Made by a program: the position numbers and the translations under genes | Notes under the pieces: model-generated | Database searches by the model: none | What the model saw: the letters and a program-made list of their open reading frames with translations, nothing else | What the model was told of the DNA's origin: nothing | Part shown: piece after piece, positions 24,026 through 35,800 of the stretch | Layout: each line of letters opens with the position of its first letter | Position numbering within the stretch: the stretch's first letter is position 1 | Source of the DNA: Limanda limanda | Lineage: Eukaryota > Chordata > Actinopteri > Pleuronectiformes > Pleuronectidae | DNA length: 64,000 nt | Direction: 5' to 3' | NCBI RefSeq assembly: GCF_963576545.1 | Contig: NC_083658.1 | Span: forward strand, 9,813,428-9,877,427

Positions 24026-27000
24026 GTAAAAAGATTTAGCTGGTTTTATTGACTAGTAATAAAAAAAGCAGCCAGTGTGAAGTACATTCAATGTACGTCA
24101 ACTACCTTGTGAAGGCTACATCATGTGATTAGTTTATAAATATATATTCAAATTTGAAACTAGTTATTCATATGCTGCTATCTGGTCCTGTGCATATATA
24201 CTCTTCAGTATTTACCTTCACTGTTCATTATGTATGTATCTATTTAGCTTCTGCATATATATTTATTCATAAGCTACCGTTTTTATTCATCTGCTGCCAC
24301 CCTGTCCTGTACATGTATTATTATTCACTTAAACATTTAACACTGGAGGGCTTTTAGGAGATTATCTTTTACCTGAGTTTTAATGTTTATGTCAGAAACA
24401 TAAATGGTTTCCACACTTTCTGTATATGCTCTTCAAAATAAAAACACCCCAGCGTTTCTGCTGACCAAATGCATTCTTTTGTTTAAAAAAAGGGGGGTTT
24501 ATTGTGAATTATTTGCAAGAGAGAAAAATGCACGGCTTTATACTTTATAGAACTTACTTTATTTGAGAAAGCAGGACTACTTTAATACAAGAAAATACTC
24601 ATTGTGATTGATTGAAAGCAGTTCTGAAGAGGTGAATTGGAGTTGAAAAAGGTTTTGGTAGAACATATAATAAATAATTTTTGTATTAAAAAATTCAAGT
24701 GTGTCGAAAGCTGAGCTTTATCAAGGTCACCTGCATTTTTTTGTTTCATATGAATAATTTCCTATTAGTTAATAAGTGGATCACAAGTTGGTGATGTATT
24801 TCCACTTGTCCCTCAGTTGCCCAAAATTTTTTGGGATGCCGGCGGATGAAGTTAATTTCTCAATGAACTTTGACTTTAAATAGTTTTCAGTAAAGCGGCT
24901 CTAAAGAGTCAGCTCATCCAATTATTTTCACTTCAATTGTGTGTATCAGAGAATTCTGCCCCCACACTTTTCAATGAGATCCTCTATTTAATGGGGAATA
25001 TTTCTATCCATCCATTATTAGCCAGTCCCAGAAGACATTGGGTGAGATGCGTGGGAAAACCCAGGATAAGCAGGTCACCAGCATGGAAGTATTAAAACAT
25101 GTATCTTCATTATTCTTCAGAGGAAGGTTTTGAAAAAGCTATATTTCTTTCTTCCTTTTTTGCTTGGACACAAGTTGTTTTTATTAGACACTTTTCCTCG
25201 AATTTTTGGAAATGCCTTTCAAGAAGTCCTGCATTCATCTCTTAATGTTGAACCTGCATGTGACTGGTGATGATATGTGCTTTTCCAGGACCCCCAATAT
25301 TGACCAGTTGGCACAGGAAGGCGTGAAGCTCACTCACCACATCGCCGCAGCCAACCTGTGCACGCCCAGCAGGGCAGCATTCCTCACCGGACGCTACCCG
25401 ATACGATCAGGCCAGTTCAAGGACGCTAACGCGGGGAAATCTTTACAGACTGACACGGTGCTTAATGTTCCTCTGCAGGCCAGGACCATGGGAAACACGA
25501 CTGTTTAACACTGTCACATAAAACAGATGTTTACTCCACCTCCTGCAGGAAACCCATTTATTCCACGGCTGAATTATTTAACACGGGATTGTCATGAGGT
25601 CAACCCGCCTACAAGTTAGAGAGAGAGATTGTGGCAGCCTCAAATGCAGTAGCGTGTGGGGTCGTTTCATCCAATGGTTTCAAAGAAATGAGGGAATGAC
25701 CCTGAAAGTCATCTGACAGCAGTTGTTGATGTGGGACCAAAGTATGTGAGAGCACTTCTGCAGCCAGAGCTTATGAGAGCAACGAGAACACTGCTAATTA
25801 TTAGTTCTCTGCTCCAGTCGTTAGTCTCATGCATCCGCTCTCTTTCTCTACCTGTCTCCTCATAACGCACACAACGACTTGCTTAATAAACCAGTTTGAC
25901 TGCTTATGAGTATAATTTTTCACGCAAGCTACCTGATCTCATAGCAGTGCAAGCGGAGTCAGTTTTAGAAGCGCCCAGTCTGTAGCCAGTCCCGTGTCAC
26001 AGATCCCAGGTATGATGCTCAATGGGCAAAGGTCTAGAACGAGCTGCACCCCCCCCCCCTCCACTTGACGACATTTTTTTAGAAACGATAGATTCAGCGG
26101 ACGGCAGTCAAGCTAGCTTCCAAAGACAAAAACCCACATCCTTTCCACTTACACATCATTTAATTGATCTCTATTTTTAGATTTAACAGGTCAAGCAAGC
26201 ACTGTTGGACTTGCTTGCCCTAATGGGATGCCACTGCTTAGATGTTATGTTTTGTGGATTCAAATATGTTCATTTATTTTTTCTCTTCAACAGGTATAGC
26301 TGGTTTTCAATATCCTGGGGTCTTTGTATTTAATGCAGCATCCGGAGGTCTTCCCAGCCAGGAGATGACCTTTGCAAAGATTGCAAAACAACAAGGCTAC
26401 GAGACGGCTCTAATAGGTACACTGCAGCCGTCTGTTCTTTCACATTTGCTTGAGCCGCAATGTGAGGTTCCTGGTATGACTTCTGTATTTCCTTGAATAA
26501 AAAAGGAGCTCATGTAGATGCCAGAATTTACAGTGTGAAGCCGTGCGTCTCTTGGTACTTCAAATTGTTCACGATAGACTCGCGGGACAGTGTGGGTTAA
26601 CCTAATAGCATGGGCGCCAGAAAGAAAAGCAACATGTTCCCTTATGCACACATCCAGTGTGGCCCAGGGGCAACTGTCTTTACTCCACATCAGCTACACC
26701 ATTAACACTGGTAACTGGTTTCATGTGCTGTGAAATGAGTGTATTCATCACTCTCCAGTTTTAGTGTCGTGGCAGATCAATGTCTTATGTTGTGACAGTA
26801 GTATATATAGTGATATAGCAAAATGGAAAATAATTTGAATAAATGATCAAACCAGCCACCAACAGGATTGACAGCTGGGTTTGAGTAAAAGCTGTGTTCA
26901 CCCAGACAGTAGTAATGCAGGACTAAGGCTCCAATTATCACATGAAAAAAAAACGAAAAAAGTTTAGTCCATTGTTCTTTTTTTGGTTTCTTTTTTTGTC

Positions 27001-30000
27001 TTGGTCCCAGGAAAATGGCACCTTGGACTTAACTGTGAACGCAGAGACGATCACTGCCACCACCCCAGCGTCCACGGCTTCGACTACTTCTTCGGTATCC
27101 CGCTGACCAACCTGCGGGAATGCCAGCCAGGACACGGCGCCGTGATCAACCCCATTAAATATATACCATACGAGACACTGGCCATTGTATTGGTCACCGC
27201 AGCCGTACTCCACTACTTCAGCATCCTCACCATCCCCAGATGGCTGATTTGGAGCCTGCTGTCTCTGACCCTCGTGGCCACGGCTCTGTTTAGAGGATTC
27301 ATGATGATCATCCCGTACATGAACTGTGTTCTCATGAGGGACCATAGAATTGTGGAGCAGCAATTCACGTCTGAAAACCTGACACAAGCAATGACTAACG
27401 AGGCCGTGGACTTCATTGAGAGGTACATTTCAGCTTTCCTGAATTACATTTCATAGAGAAGAAATAGAGAACATTTCTTTCCACAATAGGTTAAAGCTGC
27501 GATGAGTTTAATCTTATCTCAGTTATTGCACTCCTATGAATATTCATATGTAATGCTGATAGGTTAAACTCTATTTTCTGTTTTTGCAGCAACTCAGCGA
27601 AGCCTTTCCTGCTGTTTTTGTCTTTCATCCAAGTGCACACGGCCGTGTTTGCTTCGGCAGCGTTCAGAGGATCAAGCCAACACGGCCTCTATGGAGATGC
27701 CATCCATGAGGTGGACTGGAGTGTAGGTGTGTCAGCACCCACAACGTTATTTGCCATGAATATATAGACAGTGGCCGCTCGCCAGATTCTAATTTGTCAA
27801 GCCACAGCGGATGGGAACCTAAAACCTTTTTCACACTTCACAAGTTGGTGATATTACAAAGCTGTTGCGCCATTCGGGCTGAATTTTGTTGGCGAGAGTT
27901 GATTCGGACTGCAGCTATATTTTGTGAACCGTTTAAAAATATTTTTTTGGTCTCAAGTTTCATTTTTTCACACAAGCCTGCGTGTCTTTTGCTAAACAAG
28001 TGGTATTTGTGGGATGATGCCATGTTCCAGGATAACTGTTAACTGGGTGAAGGACGGTGGCGAAAAGCCTTGGTGGGCCTTCTCATATTTAGTTTTGTCT
28101 TTTTCCAGCTATGGGGCCTGACAGAAAATTGGGAAAGGAAAGTGAGTTTAACAACCTCTCCCTGTAAAACTACCGTCATGTTACGTCAAAATCTCCTCAC
28201 AGTTCCAGGAAGTGCAACCCCAACCCAGCGGTATTGTGGCAAAAGACAACAGACTGCATTTTTAATCATCACTTTGCAGTGGAGCAGCAACCATTTAAAT
28301 ATTTACCACTCATTGTATTCCACCAAGTATGACTACAGCAGCAAAATCCTCGAGTGTGGGGAATTGAAAAAATCCTGTACATATCTTTCCACTGTTATCA
28401 GATTTAGGCTCACTTCTAGTGCATCAGACGGTCCTTCATTAATATAGCGTTTCGTTGAAAAAGGCCATTTTCTCTCTGCTCTTATTGCTGCTCAGTCTCA
28501 AGGACGGCCTCCGTACAATACCGCCCCACAATGGACTGAATGCAGGGGGCTGCTTTGCTAATGAACGTGTAATTACCCCAATTATTTTAGCTTGAGGAGT
28601 ACTGTGTCAGCACAAAGGAGGGGGGCAATAATGGCTTAGTATTTTGCTTGCTGAATGCTACTTTCTTTTCTCCCTGCCTCTTGTGTTTGGCGAGGAGCTT
28701 TCAATTTGCACCCAGCGGCAAGAATCCTTACAAGGAATTAGTATTATGTATGTTACAATATCACTGGCCATTTACCCGAAGTTTATGGTCTGTTCTCAGG
28801 TCAGATGGTGAACACTCTGGAAAGACTCAAACTGAGAGAAAACACTCTGGTTTACTTCACTTCAGACCAGGGGGCTCATCTGGAGGAAGCCCTACATGGA
28901 TCCAATGGAATATATAAAGGTACACGAGAGAAGTGTTTCTTTTCAGACCCCTGCCAGGCCTCTCACTGCCAGGTTTTTACCGTTTATGAAAATTATGAAT
29001 TCTTTATATTGCCAGTGAGGCTATGCTCAGGAACAATTTGATGCAACCTTGAGATTCAATGTCCCTGAGCTCACAACACCTCCCTGAGTCTGAGATACAC
29101 ATTTAATGAACATGAACACTCATTTAACACATTAACAATTCATGTCCAGCTAAAAGATAATCCAGGAGGAGGCTGTGGAGGCGGCAGGAGATGAATGTGT
29201 GAAAGAAGAAGAGTAGGGGTGAGGACACAGAGCCCAGTATTCACGATGAATGAGTGCCAGAGGTGATGGACCACATATTTTGTGAGGACAAACACAATTT
29301 ATTTGTAATTGGAAGGAGTACTCAACATGTGACTATAAAATGACTTCCATGCTTTCCGAACAAATACAAGGCTCCAATATAACGCGTCATAAGATAACTC
29401 AATGCATATTTCTCCATCAGCCTCTATGCACCATAGTACAATTAAAAATCAACATTAACCCTAATTCAAATTGTATATTTACATATGACATACAGCGAAT
29501 ACAAGCATTGGAGTACAGTGTAGCAATGAAATACAAAATCTCAACCATTGTTGTAACAATAACACCATAACGCTTACTTAAATATTCCTTAGAAGAAACG
29601 TATTCATCCCATATCCCTTTATCCACCATTGCTGTGTTAGGTACAACAACACGTCTATACATGTCCTTACCAGTAATCTGAATTGTTATTGACAGATTTA
29701 AGGGATGCCGGTGTTTCTGCAACAGTTGTTGAACGGAATTTGCCCTCAGGATAAATTGTAAAAATGTCACCGTGGTTTCTGCGCGCTGTGTAAATTGTAT
29801 GTTCCTGGTCCACAAGCGGATTAATGTTCATACATCCATCCGTTCATAAGCATCATCATTACATTTAACTATAACTGTGAATTGTATTGAACACAATCCC
29901 TTTCTCCTTGCTTGACGTTATTCTCTGTAATTGCGTAGATCCCTCAAGGAAATTTTCCAGCAAGTGAAACACCTCTAAAAAACCCAAATGTTACAAAACT

Positions 30001-32714
30001 TTGTCTGTGATGAGACTGAAATCTAGATCCTGCAAACTAAGTATAATCAAAATAAGAATGTTTGTTTTATTCAGATCAGACGAGCGGTGCGTCCTAAGAG
30101 AGACAGCAACAGACTATTGTCTATGATTTAAGACAAGCTTCCCTGACAGAGGCTCACAGTGTGGACTCAGATTTGATGTAATCTTTCTGTTTGGACCCAG
30201 AAGACCGGATTCAAAGAGCAGCGAAAGCTTTTGTTATGCAGCCAAAGTCGGCAATGCTCTTTTATCTCTGCAAGTAGCCACTCTTAAGGAGCAAGTTGTT
30301 GCTTTAGTTACCAACCCAACGCTGGTTTTAGACTAGACATGCTGAGTTATGGCAGCTGGATGAGAAGTGCTTTCATGGATTTGTGTCCTTTTCCTTCTTC
30401 TGAGCAGCAGGGAAAGGCACAAACTGGGAGGGAGGGATCCGGGTCCCCGGGATTGTTAGCTGGCCAGGAAAAATCCCCGGTGGCGTAGAGATAGACGAGC
30501 CCACCAGCAACATGGACCTGTTTCCGACAGTGGTACACCTGAGTGGAGCTTCAGTCCCAGAGGACAGGTGAGGCCACGCAGCGGTGAGACAGCACTCCCT
30601 CCACACGTCAGTCAAAACTAGCGCAGCCGGAAATCTAGGTCACATTCAGAAGTGAGTGAGTCATTGGGCCCACAGTGAGTGAGATGCAGGCTCTGAGCAG
30701 AGCAAACAAGTTTACTAATGAACAGGGGGTATTAAGGATAACTCGGAGGCTTTGATCTGAGGGTTTCGACAGCCACGGTGAGTCACAATAATAATAGTAC
30801 GTGATGTATCAATAATACGTGATGTATCAATTCCAGGGGGTTCTGCACGTGTTGCCTGTTTTATTTTAGCATGCTGCTTGGCTAATCCAGGGAACAACCA
30901 AAGAATGGAGCCATCCACTCCAAGCATAACTGAAATTCCATTTGTGCAGTAAATGGTTTAATGGTTAAATGGAACTTAACTGCAACACACAACATTGGTC
31001 CGGAAGCAAACAACCCTACAAACCTGCTGATATCAAATGCAGAAAGTCCCAAAAGTAGAGTAAAGTTGATGAATCAATCATCTCTTGAGAGGCAAATGGG
31101 TCAGGATAACTATACCCTGAGGGTCAGATGCCCGTTTTACATTTGTTACAGTTTGGCCATTATTTGGAGGAAAACGACAAAGGATCAATAAATGGATACC
31201 ATGCATAGTTGGTATCCTGACAACACCCATTCACATGCTGAGCAGCTGAATGTGTTTGTGTCCTCGGCTCTGCAGGGAGATCGATGGTCATGACCTCATG
31301 GATTTGCTCCAGGGGAGAGTTGAAAGGTCCAACCACGAGTTTCTGTTCCATTACTGCAACGCCTACTTTAATGCAGTCCGATGGCACCCCCGAAACAGTA
31401 AGTCCAAACAATGACCCTGATTGATGAGTTATCCACAACATACATGTAAATAATCTGTATAAATATCTGGTCCAGGTCATCTGGAAATCAAGAAGATAAG
31501 ATGAGATGTTACACCCACAGATATTCAGAATGAGGTAGACAAGAGAGTAAAAAAGGCAATAGAATAAAAATAAGAAAATTAAATAAAAACACAGATAATA
31601 TGTAAGAAATATTGTATGTAGATAAATGTGCATGAGTAAAGTGCAATGGTACAAGATGATTGAATGAGGGTGTAAACTGCATTTGTGCGTTAAGTATGAG
31701 ATATTAAAATGGACATTACCGAAGATATGCTGTTATAGTATGGCAGGTGTGATATAAAAATAAACATTCCATGTGATGTGTGTATGTGCGTATACCATAG
31801 TATACTAGTATAGCAGTATATTATATAGTATAACTATTTTAAGATGTGTACATATATACATTTTATTATTAATATATAAAGTACAATACAATTTGAATAA
31901 AACATGGTATGCAAGTATTTATAAATCAATCAAATCAAAATAGAGAAAGTAGAGGTAAGAAGTTGTGTTTTATTATATTATCACTACTTCTATTACTCTT
32001 ATTCTTACAAATGTTAGTAATATTATCAGTAATATACAAATACAAATATCATGCATTATTTATCTATATTTATGTATATACCCTACTACTTTTTACTGTG
32101 TTTGAAAGCTCAATAAACATTAATAGTCTTCAATCAGCCATATACTTTGCACAAGGAAAATAGACTTAAAAAGTAAACTTGAAATCAATATCTTTTATAT
32201 GCTTCAAACAACCTCTGGGGATAATGGGGGTTGCAATTCGGTTATTTTGGGGGTCGGCGGCTGAAAAGTTGAGAAACCCCTGATCTACGTGAGAGACTGT
32301 AGGAAAACACATAGGCTGCCTCAAGGCAATAAGTCACATTGAGTTGTTCCATTTCTAATTTCTGCAGGTAGCTCAGTGTGGAAAGCCTTTTACTTCACAC
32401 CGAACTTCGACTCAGAGAACGCGACGACATGTGTCAACACACAAATCTGCTTTTGCACGCCGGGCTGCGTGACCTATCACGATCCTCCGCTCCTCTTTGA
32501 CCTCTCGAAGGACCCGTCGGAGACCACGCCGCTGACGCCTGACTCCGAACCGGCCTTCGAGTCCATCGTGTCTGTGATGGCGGAGGCCGTGGAGAGGCAT
32601 CGGAGATCGGTGAAGCCCGTGGAGAACCAATTATCTGTAGGGAATTTGATGTGGAAGCCCTGGCTGCTGCCCTGCTGCTCCACACTTGGACAGTTATGTC
32701 AGTGCCAGAATTAG
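23859..32714 (+). CDS. sts: Steroid sulfatase-type arylsulfatase, complete, nine coding exons
   Basis: Steryl-sulfatase hydrolyses 3-beta-hydroxysteroid sulfates such as DHEA sulfate and estrone sulfate at the luminal face of the ER. Coding exons: 23859-24025, 25289-25410, 26294-26416, 27011-27422, 27590-27726, 28800-28919, 30411-30567, 31276-31397, 32368-32714; all phases join to give 568 aa (human STS is 583). Visible: Leu-rich signal peptide (1-24); metal-binding D40-D41; formylglycine motif C80-T-P-S-R; K139/H141 in KWHLG; two-helix membrane hairpin (about 190-238) specific to the STS branch; H291; D343-Q344 in SDQGAH; K362; glycosylation sites N52 and N260 as in STS; C-terminal WKPWL followed by a Cys cluster. 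Intron 2 has a GC rather than GT donor. Closely related paralogues (ARSD, ARSL, ARSF, ARSH) share this architecture; the convergent pnpla4 neighbour favours STS. The preceding acceptor at 23840 implies a separate 5' UTR exon. Confidence 0.93.
24995..25085 (-). repeat. LINE/SINE 3'-end remnant in sts intron 1
   Basis: Starts at CTATCCATCCATTATTAGCC and runs through ACATTGGGTGAGATGCGTGG and CAGGTCACCAGCATGG. This is the reverse complement of a common fish retroelement 3' end that finishes in ATGGATGG repeats. A related 3' end in the other orientation is at 35720-35800. Confidence 0.5.
25289..25410 (+). CDS. sts: sts coding exon 2: formylglycine (CTPSR) exon, GC donor
   Basis: Acceptor TTTTCCAG ends at 25288. 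The exon encodes [14 protein letters not shown] and the sulfatase signature [18 protein letters not shown]. Family alignment and reading frame put its end at TCAG, followed by GCCAGT, a GC donor; no GT is available at this point. The frame reads on past this point to a stop at 25508, which would truncate the enzyme if unspliced. Confidence 0.9.
26294..26416 (+). CDS. sts: sts coding exon 3
   Basis: Acceptor CTTCAACAG ends at 26293 and donor AATAG|GTACAC follows. It encodes [19 protein letters not shown] and continues to the ETALIG block, colinear with the sulfatase core strand after the active-site helix. Confidence 0.9.
27011..27422 (+). CDS. sts: sts coding exon 4: KWHLG motif and membrane hairpin
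   Basis: Acceptor TTGGTCCCAG ends at 27010; donor GAGAG|GTACAT. It begins in KWHLG (catalytic-type Lys and His), then [17 protein letters not shown], then two hydrophobic helices separated by a short turn (TIPRWL), the ER-membrane hairpin of steroid sulfatase. It includes the ENLT glycosylation site. Confidence 0.93.
27590..27726 (+). CDS. sts: sts coding exon 5
   Basis: Acceptor TTTTTGCAG ends at 27589; donor TGTAG|GTGTGT. Encodes the [16 protein letters not shown] block with the active-site His291 and then [18 protein letters not shown], matching the sulfatase core. Confidence 0.92.
28800..28919 (+). CDS. sts: sts coding exon 6: second metal site
   Basis: Acceptor TGTTCTCAG ends at 28799; donor TAAAG|GTACAC. 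Encodes [13 protein letters not shown] with metal-binding D343 and Q344, then GSNGIYK. The loop between the two blocks is about five residues shorter than in human STS. Confidence 0.92.
30411..30567 (+). CDS. sts: sts coding exon 7: substrate-loop lysine
   Basis: Encodes [20 protein letters not shown] and [19 protein letters not shown]362 corresponds to the active-site lysine after the GIYK block. The acceptor is a tandem run GAGCAGCAG, so the start could be 30405, 30408 or 30411 without changing frame. The donor is GGACAG|GTGAGG. Confidence 0.9.
31276..31397 (+). CDS. sts: sts coding exon 8
   Basis: Acceptor GGCTCTGCAG ends at 31275; donor GAAACA|GTAAGT is full consensus. Encodes [13 protein letters not shown] and [19 protein letters not shown], a stretch highly conserved in the STS/ARSD/ARSL group. 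Confidence 0.93.
31480..32170. other. AT-rich intronic DNA in sts intron 8
   Basis: Very AT-rich, with low-complexity ATATA stretches and no coding potential. It may derive from an old mobile element but has no clear boundaries. Confidence 0.4.
32215..32284. repeat. Possible hAT-type terminal fragment in sts intron 8
   Basis: GGGGGTCGGCGGCTGAAAAG followed by TTGAGAAACCCCTG resembles the GGGTCG...GTTGAGAACCACTG ends of common hAT elements. Only one end is recognisable. Confidence 0.3.
32368..32714 (+). CDS. sts: sts coding exon 9: C-terminal domain
   Basis: Acceptor AATTTCTGCAG ends at 32367. Encodes [33 protein letters not shown] and the Cys-rich end ([16 protein letters not shown]) typical of this sulfatase branch; TAG stop at 32712-32714. 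This exon is markedly GC-rich relative to its flanks. An AATAAA at 33265-33270 is a possible poly(A) signal. Confidence 0.94.
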
Positions 32715-32898
32715 CAGCATGAGCAGCAGGACCAGTAGGACCTCGCTGTACCTCGAACAGAAGGTCATTGCAGTCACATATGGGACCTCTTTCCATGAAA
32801 AATATCCTAGATACAATTCAAAATAAGATTTATTTGACATGTTATTCAGTAGCAGGTTGGATCTTTAGATATTTTGGGCTTTTCAATTCAATTTAATT

Positions 32899-33235
32899 AG
32901 GGCCCGGGCACTGACAGGCACTGACAGGTGAGGCCCTATTGAAATTGTAAGGATTATTATTATTCAGGCAAATGAATTGGCTTTTTGAGGGCTTTAACAT
33001 GCTCAAATTCTTACCAAAATTTGCAGAAGGTTAGAAAGTGGTGAAAATGTACTTATTCTGGAGGAATTTTCAATGGGCGTCGCAAAATGGCTCAACGGTG
33101 ACCCCCGGAACGTGTTCACATTGAACGATCTTCACAAAATTCGATACACATGTGTATCATGACCAGTCAAACAAAAAAGTTTTTAGATCCAATTGGAAAA
33201 ACACAACAGGTGCCAGCTATATTCCATTAAATTTC
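32899..33235. repeat. Teleost GGGCCCGGGCACTG-type dispersed repeat, longest copy
   Basis: Starts AGGGCCCGGGCACTGACAGG, continues through a TTATTATTATT run, GAATTGGCTTTTTGAGGG and CAAAATGGCTCAACGGTGACC. I recognise this as a very common percomorph repeat of unsettled class. A short internal duplication (GGCACTGACA twice) is present near its start. Fragments recur at 18426 and 21725. It overlaps the likely 3' flank of sts. Confidence 0.65.
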
Positions 33236-33270
33236 ATTTTAATTTGGTGTAGTGGAAATCTGAAAATAAA

Positions 33271-34142
33271 GATCGCACAACAGACCCCTCCGTGTATATT
33301 TTATTATTAGAAGCTTCAAACCTTTGTAAAGGGGTTGATACAGAGACAGAGTTACCGAGAGTCTGCCAGAGATTGACACAGTCTTTTTTATGCTCTTGAT
33401 GTTATCTGGTGGGAAGTGGATGAAAACTTGATGTCCTATGCATTGATGTCCTGAGAAATGATAAGGTCTGAGAAAAAACTCTCTCATTTAAACAAATCCA
33501 GAGTGATGTTTTTCCTGTTTTGCAAAAGCTCTTGTATTATTGCCTGTTTAGACCTAAAATATTTGAGACCTAAAACCTGGCTCATTCTGTCTCACTCATC
33601 TCAGAATATTCCAAATGATGCCCAGCCCTTATTTGACACTGAGCATCTGATGATGTGAAGCATCATATAACTACATAATTAACAAACCCCTAAAAAAAAA
33701 CATGAAATAGCTTTAGTATGTAAATCAAGAAGAAAACAGACACACATAGAGAGATGTACCCACTGTTTCCCCACTGGTATTATGTAAGCCCTCCTGTTGG
33801 TTCTCTTAATGAGTCTCAATTAAGGCTTCCCTTAAATTAAAGTTTCCACTCGGGGCTCAGCTTTTTTTGTACATTACATTTCCAGTTCTTCTTGTTGGAA
33901 AACTCACTCTCGGTAATGAAGCACTAAAGGGGCCTGCTGTATGGGAACAGGCCAAATGCCAAAAGAGAACGTTTGTTAGCATAATTATTCAGCTGCTGAC
34001 TGAAAGGAGCCGTATGCACCTGCAATGTGCTACCGCCCTGATAAGTGTGTTCAAATCCACGGAAAAGCCCGAGAACGTCAGCTCACAGAGGAGAACACTT
34101 GCCAAGTGTGAGTCACTGCAGAGAGACAGTATGAAGGGTCAC
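33271..34142. other. Intergenic DNA between the sts and pnpla4 3' ends
   Basis: No recognisable gene. ORFs in this stretch lack known motifs. It separates the repeat behind sts from the hAT-type element at 34143. Confidence 0.45.
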
Positions 34143-34831
34143 CAGAGGTGTCAAATAACGAAGTACAAATACTTAAAAATAGCCTTGTTACTCCTATTTA
34201 ACTATTGGCTTGTTTTCATTTCGGTTTGTCATCGTTGGGTGCCATGCTCAACCAGAGTCGAATCAAGATTACAATACAGGATTGAGTCCAAAGGTCTCAA
34301 GGTCTCTTCCAATAAAGGTTATTGATAACATTCTACTGAAGTTTGACTTTTTGCACTATTACAATACTTATTGGCAACTAGTTATCATGTCTTCCGCTCC
34401 ATGAAACGCATGTTAATGCTCAGTAGTACACATATGGTACTTTAATGTATTTGCATTGTAATAAAATGTGATCATTTTCAATGGGCAAGTATGCAGCTGA
34501 ATCGGGTAGCCTAGTGCATCCCACATTTTTCAACATAACATTTTAATATAACATTATAGTCATAATGGCCTTTAGAAAAATGTTTTTTTTTGGAGGATGT
34601 GGTGTAGTGCACTGTAGGCCCCTGAGACGCGGCTTAAGAGTTTGTCCTTAATGGAAAAAAAGTTCCCCTTACATTACTTTTATACTTTAAGTAGTTTTGA
34701 AACCAGTACTTATACACTTTTACTTAAGTAAAAAGCTTGAGTTGATACTTCAACTTCTACAAAAGTCTTTTTAAACCCTAGTATCAATACTTCTACTTGA
34801 GTAAGGAATCTGAATACTTTAGACACCTCTG
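34143..34831. mobile_element. Non-autonomous hAT-type element
   Basis: Left end CAGAGGTGTC; right end ACACCTCTG, its inverted complement over the outer bases. Flanking 8-bp sequences AGGGTCAC (34135-34142) and AGTGTCAC (34832-34839) match at seven of eight positions, as expected for an old hAT target duplication. Both ends carry subterminal repeats of ACTT-AAGTA type. The 689-bp interior has no transposase. Confidence 0.75.
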
Positions 34832-35369
34832 AGTGTCACCATGTACAACACCACTGATAACATTTCACAGGTCTGATGTGTACGCAAGTCGCACACGTGT
34901 ATGTTGTGCTGCTGCAACTGCCTAACCTGTGGCCATATTTCTACAGTAGACGTCCCCGCTGAGCCCCAGTGCTGCTGGGAGATTCATCCAGCAGGTAGAA
35001 GAGCTACCTGATCAACAAGCTGATGCACAAACTCCTGCACTGCAAAAATAAACCTGTATCTCTCGAGGCTCTGAAGCAAAAACCCAATAACATAGATTAT
35101 TTTCAACTGCATTACGAGCAGAATTTGTGCACATTCTCTGAGCTCTGTGTGACACTCCAAATTAAATCTGGAAGTATTTCAACCGGGGAGGCGTTCTTTA
35201 ATGTCCCCATTATTTATTTATTTTTATTTCCCCTCCTCGGCAGAGAGGATGTTCAGCTTACTCACATCAACCAGTCGGATTTTGTTACGACCTGTGAGCC
35301 ATTCACTTTATGATGATGACTGCAGTTATATGCCTCTGAAACTTGTTTTTTGTGAGATGACACAAAATT

Positions 35370-35745
35370 CAAATCAGGTCATCCATGTAACTTGTGCCAG
35401 ATGTAATGAAATTCCCTATACTGGCAGTCCTGCCCTTGACCTTGGCACCAAAATCTATGAGTCCAAGTAAATAGTTGTATCACATTTTAAAACATTCCCT
35501 CAATTTGATCTTAATATATCACATTCAAGAAAAAATAAACATACTTCATAAGGCCCACCGTGACCTTGACCTTTGCCAAAATCAAATCCAAGTCCAAGTG
35601 AATGTTTGTGCCAAATGTGAAAGGTTTCCCTCAAGGAGTAGATATCTCATTCACTATGTGCTTTGGGAGGTCAAACTAACCTTGACCTTTGACCTCTGGT
35701 AATCAGATCATCCTTGAGTCCAAGCTGGGATTGGCTCCAGCTCTC
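35370..35745. repeat. Degenerate tandem repeat with TGACCTTGACC motifs
   Basis: Two to three diverged units each contain TGACCTTGACC(TTTG), AATC(A/C)-AAGTCCAAGTGAA or a related form, TGTGCCAAATGTGA and TTCCCTCAAG. This is a known type of fish intronic or intergenic repeat. TGACCT is the nuclear-receptor half-site in reverse. Confidence 0.6.
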
Positions 35746-35800
35746 CTCCATGACCCTCAAAGGACAAGCTGTAAAGACTTAGATAATAATGTAGATGGAT
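35715..35800 (+). repeat. LINE/SINE 3'-end remnant
   Basis: AGCTGGGATTGGCTCCAGCT, then CATGACCCTCAAAGGACAAG and a decayed ATGGATTGATG tail. This is the conserved 3' end of a retroelement family widespread in fish. Confidence 0.55.

Noticed and set aside
25206..25288. In-frame extension upstream of sts exon 2 beginning with an ATG
   Set aside because: It lies in intron 1, the acceptor at 25288 fits the family exactly, and the upstream residues have no sulfatase similarity.
31160..31654. 164-codon minus-strand ORF
   Set aside because: It is the antisense shadow of sts exon 8 extended into AT-rich intron; no family match.
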